A DNA stretch of 44,585 bases. It comes from Gammaproteobacteria bacterium. GTDB lineage: Bacteria > Pseudomonadota > Gammaproteobacteria > Pseudomonadales > Oceanobacteraceae. The notes beneath the pieces are model-generated. The model made no database searches. It had not been told where the DNA came from and saw only the letters and a program-made list of their open reading frames with translations. Of the stretch, positions 37,427 to 44,585 are shown in pieces; within the stretch, counting starts at the first letter, position 1, and every line of letters begins with the position of its first letter. The stretch spans positions 1 to 44,585 of the forward strand of contig JABXIK010000021.1 of NCBI GenBank assembly GCA_013373125.1. Reading direction: 5' to 3'. The translations under genes were made by a program, and so were the position numbers.

Positions 37427-38269
37427 CTAGAACGAACCTTGAATTGAAAAGTAGGTGCCGTCTTGATCTTTAAAGCCGGCGATTTCACCCAGTTGTAAAT
37501 ACGCGAGGGTAAGGGAAACGGATTTACTGGGGAAATACGCCACAAAAAAATCTTGCCAGTCATCTTCGGTGAGACCATCAATGTTATCAGGCTTTTGTCG
37601 ATACTCCATGCCAATGGCTAAGCGACGGTTTAAAAATACTGCCGCGGCAAACTCCAGTGATAATTCTGCATCATCATTCGCATCTGTACCATAACCCAGT
37701 AAGCCAAGTTGATTGGCTTTGCTGTATCGAATATTGGTATTAACCAAAACCGTTCGATTTAAAGGGCCGTTTAGCCACACCTTTGCGGCACTAAGATAGA
37801 CATCTTGGCCATCTTCATCACTAGCACCTAAAACCTGTGCAATTTCAGGATTAAGTAAGGTCTTATGTTGAATGCCTAAACTGATCTGTGGCCATGTGTC
37901 ATACACCACATCCCCATATAGTTTCGCTTTGATGCCCAATACGTTTTGTTTGATGTCTACCCCACCCACTTTATTTTCAAAACGTAATTGTGCAAAGGAG
38001 ATTTCAACTCTGTCATAGGCGGAAACTGCTAACCCGTGGGACGATAACGAATAATCGCTGACGTCGGCTTCACTCATGGTCGCGCTGTAACCAATTTCAT
38101 CCTGTGTGGCATAACCAGTCAGTACCGCCCATGGAATCAAGCCGCCACCTGCGCCGCCTTCCACTGGGCCAACCGCTGAGGTTGCTAATAACTTGCCGTT
38201 TTCAGCAAAGCTATGCTCATAAATAAACATGAGCACTAATGTGAATAAGCAATACGAGACGTGTTTCAT
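37427..38269 (-). CDS. DUF3034 family outer-membrane beta-barrel-like protein
   Basis: The 280 residues have a signal peptide (about 1-22, cut after SFA). GKLLATSAVGPVEGGAGGGLIPWAVLTGYAT follows in two blocks, the DUF3034 N-terminal signature. Many amphipathic strands follow, and the end GTYFSIQGSF has the C-terminal Phe of outer-membrane barrels. Function is unknown. Its start overlaps the stop of the GGDEF-EAL gene by four bases and the globin gene starts nine bases after it, so it belongs to the same operon. Confidence 0.75.
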   Translation of the reverse strand: MKHVSYCLFTLVLMFIYEHSFAENGKLLATSAVGPVEGGAGGGLIPWAVLTGYATQDEIGYSATMSEADVSDYSLSSHGLAVSAYDRVEISFAQLRFENKVGGVDIKQNVLGIKAKLYGDVVYDTWPQISLGIQHKTLLNPEIAQVLGASDEDGQDVYLSAAKVWLNGPLNRTVLVNTNIRYSKANQLGLLGYGTDANDDAELSLEFAAAVFLNRRLAIGMEYRQKPDNIDGLTEDDWQDFFVAYFPSKSVSLTLAYLQLGEIAGFKDQDGTYFSIQGSF

Positions 38270-40590
38270 GGCGATACCTCGGGTACTTGGTATTGAGCCA
38301 GCCAGACTTCAAAATCCGCTGCACTGATGGGGCGAGAAATGAAATAGCCTTGTAACTTGTTACAGCCCCACTGTTTAAGCATAGCAAATGCAGCCAAGGT
38401 TTCGACGCCCTCGGCGACGACATTTAAACCAATGTTGTGGGCTAGTTCTATGGTGGATTTAACAATGGCTTGATCGTTTTCATCGTTTTCAAGGGATAGC
38501 ACAAATGACTTATCAATTTTCAATTCATTCACTGGCATATTTTTGAGTTGTGAAAGTGAGGAATATCCCGTTCCGTAATCATCAATAGATAAGGTAAAGC
38601 CGATTCTTTTCAGCTTGTGTAAAACATCAATGGCCACGTCGGGATTGTCCATGACCGCGCTTTCTGTGATTTCTAGCATGATGCGCTGTGGCGATAAGTT
38701 ATGACGAAGTAAGAGTGATTCCACCTTGCGTGGAAAATCATTTACTAGGTCAAAGGCGGATAAGTTCACCGCAATGGTAATGTCCAATCCTGCTCGCTGC
38801 CAAGCAATGGCTTGATTGAAAACTTGATTCAGCATCCATTCTGTCAGAGCAGGCATTAGTCCAGTTTGTTCAGCCAAATTGATAAACTCTTCTGGTGAAA
38901 TAAAGCCGTACTCATCATGGGTCCAGCGTAGCAAGGCTTCCACTTGTGTGACTTTATGTTTATCAAGATCCACTTTGGCTTGAAAGTGTACGAGTAGTCG
39001 ATCTTGCTCCAAATCCTCTTTTAGATCATTCACCAAGGTGATCTTTCTTAAATGACGTTCGTCTTGGCCTTCTTGATAATAGGCATAGTCCAATGCGTGG
39101 TCTTTGGCATGGTTGAGTGCGATTTCTCCGCGGCGTAATAATTGCTCGGCTTCATTTCCTTGTTTAGGGTAGAACACCACGCCCATAATGATGTGAGACT
39201 TAATGTGAATATCATTAATGGAAAGAGGATGTTGCAAAATGGACTGCAAATGCAGCAGCTCATTCATGATGGTGTTTTCATCAATATTGTTTAGGGTTAA
39301 TGCAAATTCAGCTGCATTTAAGCGCGCCACTTTATGGGTGTCATTGGCATAAGAGGTTAATACAAAACCAAAAGTTTTCAGTAATTCGTCACCCATTTCA
39401 TAGCCAAAGGTATCGTTTACTTCTTTAAAGTGGTGAATGAATACTCGCACGATGGCAAAGGGCTGCTGCGGATTATGAACTAAACGTTCATTTAGTTGGA
39501 TTAACAAAGCCGTTCGGTTATCCACACCGGTTAAGCTGTCACTGTATGCAAGGTTGGAAAGTTTTTCTTCACGTAATGCAATACCTTGTTGCATAGTCTC
39601 AAAACTTTGACTCAGGTCTGTGATTTCTAAACTGGCACCCTTTAATGTTTGTATTGTGTGTTGGTAATCACCTGAGCTGATGCGAGCGGCGGCCTTGGCG
39701 AGATAGCGTATGGGTTGCGTGATATTACGGGCAATCCATATGGCAATCAGCATGGATAAAATTAACGTAATACTGGCGATGGTAATAATCTGAATTTTTA
39801 GCGGTGAAAAGGTGCTGTACGCCCGACTTAATGAAGTATGTAGTTTTGCTTCAATTTGGAAGTAATCCGATTGTGATAATGGCACAGTCAAACTTAGAAA
39901 CTGTTGGTTCTGATCTTCTAATATATGAAAGTTAGTGTCCTCTTCTAATACTTGGTTTTCTTGCATGGCGTTATTTAAAGTGGAGACAAAAACGACGTCA
40001 TCATTTTTACCTTGAGCGAGAAATTCCACATCTAAATCGGTTAGATTTTTAAGTTGCTGGGCAAAGTTTTTGTCGATGCGCTTTGCTACCATAGACCAGG
40101 CTAATGGAATAGGGGCTTTCACCGGCAACATGACCAATTGGTAGATGGCGTTGTTGATAAAAATAATGCCGAAGGCGCCACCTTGTTGGCGAGCTTCATT
40201 TAATAATGATTCAAATATACGATCACTAATATTCACGCCTAAGGTATTGGTAATCACGTCTCCTTCTAAATTGAGTAGTATCATTAAGTCGGCTTCGATG
40301 CGATCTTGGTTGTTTTCTAAAGCAGAAGTGATAGTGGCTGCATCATTAGAGGTCACTGCATCTTTAAAACCGAAATCCGCAACGAGCACTCGCGCCGAAC
40401 TTAATAGTTGATTACCGCGCTCTATCATGAGTTGCTCAAATACATTTTTTCCCACATTGAGTTTTTCTTGAGCTTGCTTTTTCACACTGGTATTGGTGGC
40501 AATTAAAACCGAGCCGATGGTGGCCAGTGTGCTGATGATTAATAAACACAAGAAAAAAAGAATGATGCGGTTACGTAAACTCATTGCCAT
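38266..40590 (-). CDS. Membrane sensor c-di-GMP phosphodiesterase: Cache-like, HAMP, degenerate GGDEF, EAL
   Basis: The protein is 774 residues. A membrane segment (about 8-30) is followed by a periplasmic sensor of about 240 residues (Cache-like by layout), a second membrane segment (about 268-288) and HAMP (ARNITQPIRYLAKAAARIS). The GGDEF domain has NAAEF at 425-429 in place of GGDEF, so cyclase activity should be lost. The EAL domain is intact: E551 in EALLRW, VNLSA with N609, E640/E643 in LEITES, DDYGTGYSS with D670/D671, K691 in KIDKSF, E727/E730 in AEGVE, and QGY. It should hydrolyse c-di-GMP in response to a periplasmic signal. Its start overlaps the cupredoxin gene by 10 bp and its end the DUF3034 gene by 4 bp. 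Confidence 0.9.
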   Translation of the reverse strand: MAMSLRNRIILFFLCLLIISTLATIGSVLIATNTSVKKQAQEKLNVGKNVFEQLMIERGNQLLSSARVLVADFGFKDAVTSNDAATITSALENNQDRIEADLMILLNLEGDVITNTLGVNISDRIFESLLNEARQQGGAFGIIFINNAIYQLVMLPVKAPIPLAWSMVAKRIDKNFAQQLKNLTDLDVEFLAQGKNDDVVFVSTLNNAMQENQVLEEDTNFHILEDQNQQFLSLTVPLSQSDYFQIEAKLHTSLSRAYSTFSPLKIQIITIASITLILSMLIAIWIARNITQPIRYLAKAAARISSGDYQHTIQTLKGASLEITDLSQSFETMQQGIALREEKLSNLAYSDSLTGVDNRTALLIQLNERLVHNPQQPFAIVRVFIHHFKEVNDTFGYEMGDELLKTFGFVLTSYANDTHKVARLNAAEFALTLNNIDENTIMNELLHLQSILQHPLSINDIHIKSHIIMGVVFYPKQGNEAEQLLRRGEIALNHAKDHALDYAYYQEGQDERHLRKITLVNDLKEDLEQDRLLVHFQAKVDLDKHKVTQVEALLRWTHDEYGFISPEEFINLAEQTGLMPALTEWMLNQVFNQAIAWQRAGLDITIAVNLSAFDLVNDFPRKVESLLLRHNLSPQRIMLEITESAVMDNPDVAIDVLHKLKRIGFTLSIDDYGTGYSSLSQLKNMPVNELKIDKSFVLSLENDENDQAIVKSTIELAHNIGLNVVAEGVETLAAFAMLKQWGCNKLQGYFISRPISAADFEVWLAQYQVPEVSP

Positions 40591-41231
40591 CGATTACCAA
40601 ACCCTCGTTTTTTTTCTTCGGATTTTGCTATCGGTGGAGTGAGCGCCATTTCGATAATGAGAGGAGTATCACTGGGCCATTGATCGACATTCAGTTTGAA
40701 TATGCGGTTAGGCTCTTTGCTCCATGGGTGCCAAAATCGCAATTCGCTGGGAGGTTGCTTACTGCTGATGTGAGCTATGCCTTTTTTGTTACTCACCGCA
40801 AAATTTTGCCATTGCGAAACAAAAATATAGCCAATCATGTTGTCGTGAATATTACAGCCTAAAACCACGAGACCGGCTTGATCAAATAGAATCGGTGCTT
40901 CCGGTTTATTGGCGTACAACTTGGTTTCAAAGCGTTTGGCTTGTGAAAACGAATACACGTGATGGCGAATATTGTCACTGTTGGGGAAGCTTACCTGTCG
41001 CCCTTGGGCAATGGCGATCACCATGGGGGAGAACTGTTTGTTTATTTGGTCCATGATCGCGGGTTGCTTCGGCATGTTTTGTGATATGACAGCGACGCTG
41101 GGGTCGGCAACCACAGCTAATGCTATGGGCTGTTTGTGTTGATCAACAAATTGAACGGTGTAATTTTGCCCAACACAGACGTGAGCAAAATGCATTAATA
41201 ACAATATATGTAGCCAGCCGGGCTTAACCAT
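40581..41231 (-). CDS. Exported cupredoxin-like copper protein ('methylamine utilization protein' type)
   Basis: The 216 residues begin with a signal peptide (about 1-21, ending VCVG-QN). The body holds a likely type 1 copper site: H90/H91 in NIRHHVYSFS, then C126-x2-H129-x2-M132 in LGCNIHDNMIG, the CxxHxxM spacing of plastocyanin-like proteins. FPNSDNIRHH is typical of proteins automatically named methylamine utilization proteins, though no methylamine genes are nearby. The C-terminus is basic (EEKKRGFGNRWQ). It is the first gene of the four-gene minus-strand run. Upstream, ATAACC-ATGA-GGTTAT (41281-41296) is a perfect palindrome that could be an operator. Confidence 0.78.
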   Translation of the reverse strand: MVKPGWLHILLLMHFAHVCVGQNYTVQFVDQHKQPIALAVVADPSVAVISQNMPKQPAIMDQINKQFSPMVIAIAQGRQVSFPNSDNIRHHVYSFSQAKRFETKLYANKPEAPILFDQAGLVVLGCNIHDNMIGYIFVSQWQNFAVSNKKGIAHISSKQPPSELRFWHPWSKEPNRIFKLNVDQWPSDTPLIIEMALTPPIAKSEEKKRGFGNRWQ

Positions 41232-41351
41232 ATCTATGGGGCTCTCATTGGGTGTGCGCGTTTACACCTAAGCATAGATGATAACCATGAGGTTATTCAT
41301 ACTGTGCTTACGGGCTTGGGTTGGATTCCGTTCACTTTTCCCATGGGCAAA

Positions 41352-42299
41352 TTACAAGCTAGCTGGCCCGGCTGGAATAATACCGTTTGGGTTGAGGGTT
41401 TTGATGGAGTAGTAACCTGCCTTTATGTGGGTCAAGTTCACCGTATCTTTTATGCTAGGCAGGGCATAAATGCGCAGCATGTAAGCATGCAAGTTCGGCA
41501 TGCTGGCTAGGGTGTTACGATTACATTTGAATAGCCCATGATAGGCGGCATCAAAGCGTACTAGGGTGACGAAGGTTCGGATATCGGTTTCGGTGAGGGC
41601 ATCACCCAACAAATACCTGCGTTGATCACTCAACTGCTGCTCCAGCTTATCCAGCATGGTAAACACATTGTTATAGGCCTCTTCATAAGCGCTTTGGCTG
41701 CTGGCGAAACCCGCTTGATACACGCCATTATTTAACTGGCTGTAAATGGCTTGGTTAAGATCGTCAATCTCAGTGGCTAAGTGATTCGGATACAAGTTTA
41801 AGCGATTGCCTGTTATGCCATCGAAGGCGCTATTTAACATGCGTATGATGTCGGCCGATTCGTTGTTCACTATGGTGTTAAGCTTTTTATCCCATAAAAC
41901 AGGCACGGTGGCGCGGCCGGTAAAGTTTACATCGGCTTGGGTGTAAATTTCATGTAAGTACTGGGCGTGATTGAGGTCATCATGATTGGCGCTGGGGAAA
42001 TCCCCAAATTGCCAGCCTTGAGCACCAAGTTGAGGTTGAACCACGCTGATACTGATGATGTCTGTTAATTGCTTTAGCTGGTGTACCATGAGGGCACGAG
42101 AGGCCCAAGGGCAAATATAAGCCACATATAAATGATAGCGATCCGCTTCGGCTTTAAAACCAGCATATCCTGTGGGTCCAGCTGATCCATCAGGGGTTAT
42201 CCAGTGGCGAAAGGATGAGGTTTGACGGATGAATCGACCCTCATCATCTTTCGCTTGCACCGGTTGCCAATCCTCTGTCCAAACACCATTCACTAACAT
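41352..42299 (-). CDS. yqjG: Glutathionyl-hydroquinone reductase (YqjG/Xi-class GST)
   Basis: It reduces glutathionyl-hydroquinones with glutathione. I start at ATG 42299 (GAGG upstream), 315 residues. The catalytic Cys is then residue 63 in ICPWASRAL, the same number as in E. coli YqjG. The N-terminal blocks (FRHWITPDG, RYHLYVAYICPWA) and the C-terminal TDIRTFVTLVRFDAAYHGLFKCN are typical of the ECM4/YqjG family. An ATG at 42326 is open but would lie in the terminator hairpin of doxX. doxX-yqjG order equals yqjF-yqjG of E. coli. Confidence 0.93.
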   Translation of the reverse strand: MLVNGVWTEDWQPVQAKDDEGRFIRQTSSFRHWITPDGSAGPTGYAGFKAEADRYHLYVAYICPWASRALMVHQLKQLTDIISISVVQPQLGAQGWQFGDFPSANHDDLNHAQYLHEIYTQADVNFTGRATVPVLWDKKLNTIVNNESADIIRMLNSAFDGITGNRLNLYPNHLATEIDDLNQAIYSQLNNGVYQAGFASSQSAYEEAYNNVFTMLDKLEQQLSDQRRYLLGDALTETDIRTFVTLVRFDAAYHGLFKCNRNTLASMPNLHAYMLRIYALPSIKDTVNLTHIKAGYYSIKTLNPNGIIPAGPASL

Positions 42300-42313
42300 G
42301 TTTGTTACCTCAT

Positions 42314-42336
42314 AAAAAAAGCCCACCTAAGTGGGC
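42314..42336 (-). terminator. Hairpin between doxX and yqjG
   Basis: GCCCAC / GTGGGC with a four-base loop, followed on the minus strand by seven T. It should reduce readthrough from doxX into yqjG, whose start is only 15 bp further on. Confidence 0.75.
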
Positions 42337-42347
42337 GGTATTTCCGT

Positions 42348-42791
42348 TTAGATTTTTTTCACTAATACGTTATCCACGGCCAGTTTGCCTCCACCTTGGA
42401 TTGCAAGTGCCACGCTTACCGCCAGCAGGGTTAAGGCGTATTCGTAGCCGTTATTACTCATGAATAAGCCATTGCTGAAGTGGGTGCTAAAGATAGCCAC
42501 TACCATGGTAAAGGCCACAACCACAGCTGCAGGACGGATCAGTAAGCCAATTAACAAGGCAATGCCGCCGAAAAACTCAGCACTGCCGGCCATTAGGGCC
42601 ATTAAGTAGCCTGGTTCTAGGCCGATGCTGGCCATCCATTGACCTGTGCCTTCTAAGCCGTAGCCGCCAAACCAAGCGAACAATTTCTGCGCGCCGTGAG
42701 CGAACAAGATGATGCCCACTGGTACGCGTAATACTAAGGCGGCGAAGCCAGCTTGGCTGGTCAATAGTTTTGCGATGGTTGCACGATTCAT
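42348..42791 (-). CDS. DoxX family membrane protein (YqjF-like)
   Basis: The protein is 147 residues with four membrane segments. RVPVGIILFAHGAQKLFAWFGG and MAGSAEFFGGIALLIGLLIRPAA are the DoxX signature. DoxX proteins are quinone-linked membrane subunits of unclear function; the E. coli counterpart YqjF sits with YqjG. RBS GGAG lies just before the ATG on the minus strand. The divergent LysR gene is the likely regulator. Confidence 0.88.
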   Translation of the reverse strand: MNRATIAKLLTSQAGFAALVLRVPVGIILFAHGAQKLFAWFGGYGLEGTGQWMASIGLEPGYLMALMAGSAEFFGGIALLIGLLIRPAAVVVAFTMVVAIFSTHFSNGLFMSNNGYEYALTLLAVSVALAIQGGGKLAVDNVLVKKI

Positions 42792-42926
42792 AACGGTCTC
42801 CGGTTTTAAATTCAGTCGGGAGGGATTTCCTCACTGCTTGAACACACTATAGATTTAAATAATTTGATGATAAATGCGGTTTATATTGTTAAATTATCAA
42901 TTTTATGTTGTTAATTGGGGGCGAGC

Positions 42927-43829
42927 ATGGATCGGATCGAGTTATTAAAAGCCTTTGTGGCTGTGGTCAGCGAAGGCTCCTTTACTGCGGCGGCTGAGGC
43001 CTTGTCTATATCGCCTCAGTTAGTGAGTAAATATGTGTCTCAACTGGAGTCTCATTTGGGCTCGCGCTTACTCAACCGTACGACGCGCCAAGTGAGTGTC
43101 ACCGAAGCAGGGACAGCGTGTTATACGCGGGCTCAGCAAATTCTCTCGGATATGGATGAACTGGAAGGCCAGCTTGGGCAGTGGCAAAGCAGCGCCAGTG
43201 GAGTGTTACGCATTTCCGCACCTGTGTCTTTTGCTATTTCCCATCTGGCCGAGGCCTTGGTGGCCTTTCAAGATCAATTTCCGGATGTGAAAGTGGATCT
43301 GCAATTAAGCGATCATAAGGTGGATTTAGTCGAAAGCGGCTTCGATGTGGCGCTGCGCATTGGCAAATTAAAAAGCTCGTCTTTAATTGCCAAGCCTTTA
43401 GCAAAGATTCGTTTGTTGACCTGTGCTTCACCGGATTACTTGGCAAAACACGGCACGCCAGCTCATCCTGATGACTTAGTGCATCATAAATACCTGCATT
43501 ACAGCTATTCCTCCATAGAAGCCACTATTGCCCGTACCGGCCCAAAGCATTTGGTATCTAGTCCCATCGTGGCGAATAACGGCGATGTATTATTACAAGC
43601 GGCCATTGCTGGGGCTGGGATTGTGGTGCAACCCACTTTCATTGCAGGTAGTGCGGTGCAGGCGGGGCAATTGGTGCCCATTCTTTGTGACTATGAGCCA
43701 GAGTCATTGGGGTTATATGCTGTCTATGCGAATCGACAATGGCTATCCAACAAGGTGCGAGTGTTCTTGGATTTTATGGATGGCTATTTCGGCGAGCCAC
43801 CATATTGGGATCAGGGGCTCGACTCGTAA
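42927..43829 (+). CDS. LysR-family transcriptional regulator
   Basis: The protein is 300 residues from ATG 42927 (MDRIELLKAFVAVVSEGSF); the GGGGGCGAG just before it is the ribosome site, so the TTG at 42915 is rejected. The winged helix-turn-helix covers about 1-60 (FTAAAEALSISPQLVSKYVSQLESHLGSRLLNRTTRQ in blocks). The periplasmic-binding-type effector domain covers about 90-295 (LRISAPVSFA, ALRIG, AGAGIVVQPTF). It is divergent from doxX-yqjG across a 135-bp gap, AT-rich between 42841 and 42905, where its operator should lie. Confidence 0.92.
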   Translation: MDRIELLKAFVAVVSEGSFTAAAEALSISPQLVSKYVSQLESHLGSRLLNRTTRQVSVTEAGTACYTRAQQILSDMDELEGQLGQWQSSASGVLRISAPVSFAISHLAEALVAFQDQFPDVKVDLQLSDHKVDLVESGFDVALRIGKLKSSSLIAKPLAKIRLLTCASPDYLAKHGTPAHPDDLVHHKYLHYSYSSIEATIARTGPKHLVSSPIVANNGDVLLQAAIAGAGIVVQPTFIAGSAVQAGQLVPILCDYEPESLGLYAVYANRQWLSNKVRVFLDFMDGYFGEPPYWDQGLDS

Positions 43830-43844
43830 GTTTAGGGCGGGCAG

Positions 43845-44300
43845 TTAGTCGTTGGCTTTGGCGCGCTCGGCTTCGAACTTCTCTAGGCGCTTATCCCAGG
43901 TTTTAAAGCGCTTGCGGCAATAGTTATCCAGCTCTTCGAAGGTTTGGAAGTAAAGATCACAGCCTTCATCAATGGGCACGTCTCGCTCGCAGGCAGCATT
44001 GCTGTGTTCACGACAAATCATGGGGCGAGTTTCATAAATACCACAACGATTATCCGGCATGACGAATTCACATTTGTTCATGCTCAGTAAATACCAGCCA
44101 TTGCCATCCTTAAACACATGTATGCCTTTATGGGCCACTTGCCATAGCAACACATCAAACGCATGCATCGTACGCGGCGTATCCAGCTCTTGAGTAATAT
44201 AAGAGCAGCACAAAGCCGAACAAAAGTCGCACTTGTTTTCGCTGGTGATTTCTATATCAGTGATGTCTTGGGTTTCGATGAATTGAACAGTATCGGACAC
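43845..44300 (-). CDS. YkgJ-type cysteine-cluster protein
   Basis: The 151 residues start with C24-x2-C27-x3-C31-C32 (CDFCSALCC). C77, C86 (CGIYETRP), C96 (MICREHS), C104 and C114 follow. This set is the zinc/iron-chelating cluster of the YkgJ/UPF0153 family, whose function is mostly unknown. The C-terminal 30 residues are charged and helical (RFKTWDKRLEKFEAERAK). It is convergent with the LysR gene, 15 bp apart, on the opposite strand. Confidence 0.85.
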   Translation of the reverse strand: MSDTVQFIETQDITDIEITSENKCDFCSALCCSYITQELDTPRTMHAFDVLLWQVAHKGIHVFKDGNGWYLLSMNKCEFVMPDNRCGIYETRPMICREHSNAACERDVPIDEGCDLYFQTFEELDNYCRKRFKTWDKRLEKFEAERAKAND

Positions 44301-44585
44301 GACAGAAGTTTACTTGCAGAATGAGGGGGTATTCTAAAGCCCCAAGACAAAGATAGCGAGGACTGAAGTGTAAACTTTCTCAACTCTTGTGGAGTAATGA
44401 CTCAATATTGCCTGAACCCAATTAGTCATTTTTTCCAGCGCTAAATTGTCACAAAAAATTCATATTTCCTTTCGTTTTTACTACTTAATGTTACAAGCCC
44501 CGCCATTGCTGGCTTGTGGCTTGGCCACTTTGTCATCGTTTCGCCATAAAAATGCAGTCTTACTGACACTCAATTGTCATGTAAC
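44301..44585. other. Noncoding right edge of window
   Basis: No gene is visible. Two dyads are present: CAAGCC...GGCTTG near 44494-44516 and TGACA...TGTCA near 44564-44579. It may be a promoter region for a gene beyond the edge. Confidence 0.3.

Noticed and set aside
40581..41231. Methylamine metabolism gene
   Set aside because: The common automatic name is not supported: no methylamine dehydrogenase or maturation genes are near; the copper-site motif and c-di-GMP partner fit better as an envelope redox protein.

Overview
The window looks like the chromosome of a marine Gammaproteobacterium of the Oceanospirillales/Pseudomonadales type. The evidence is gene order: ispB divergent from rplU-rpmA-obgE-proB, rpsT divergent from murJ-ribF-ileS-lspA-fkpB-ispH, and prfB (with its programmed frameshift) followed by lysS. 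No tRNA, rRNA, CRISPR array, transposase or prophage gene was seen. The genus cannot be fixed from the sequence alone.

Layout. 1-204: C-terminal tail of a lysine-rich (S/T)TAKK-repeat histone-like protein. 273-3102 (minus): dsbD and ispB. 3241-6748 (plus): ribosomal proteins L21 and L27, the Obg GTPase and glutamate 5-kinase. 6803-20650 (plus): an ABC-transporter-dependent (group 2 type) capsule locus. Its order is kdsD/kpsF, kpsM, kpsT, kpsE, kpsD, three AT-rich glycosyltransferase genes that should set the polymer structure, a broken kdsB/kpsU remnant, kdsA, kpsC and kpsS. The products make Kdo, build the poly-Kdo lipid linker, assemble the polymer and export it. 20689-21911 (minus): a PagL-like lipid A deacylase and a small exported protein. 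22105-30060: rpsT and the murJ-to-ispH housekeeping run.

30084-35437: a patchwork of small genes (yaeQ, ppiC, a DUF6122-like membrane protein), a Cache-domain gene interrupted by one in-frame amber codon, prfB and lysS. Several hairpin repeats and a 100-bp tandem repeat lie between them. 35509-36998: a YciC-like membrane protein and ung. 36995-41231 (minus): a tight four-gene cluster encoding an exported cupredoxin-like protein, a membrane Cache-HAMP-GGDEF(degenerate)-EAL protein, a DUF3034 outer-membrane protein and a lipoprotein truncated globin. 41352-44300: yqjG and doxX, a divergent LysR regulator, and a YkgJ-type cysteine-cluster protein.

Most notable points: (1) the copper / c-di-GMP / outer-membrane / globin cluster, a plausible envelope redox or gas-sensing system; (2) the decayed CMP-Kdo synthetase inside an otherwise complete Kdo-capsule locus; (3) a third KpsC-like glycosyltransferase module in the serotype region, whose C-terminus carries the same basic peptide as the N-terminus of KpsE; (4) the single Trp-to-amber break in the Cache gene; (5) the 100-bp tandem repeat after lysS.
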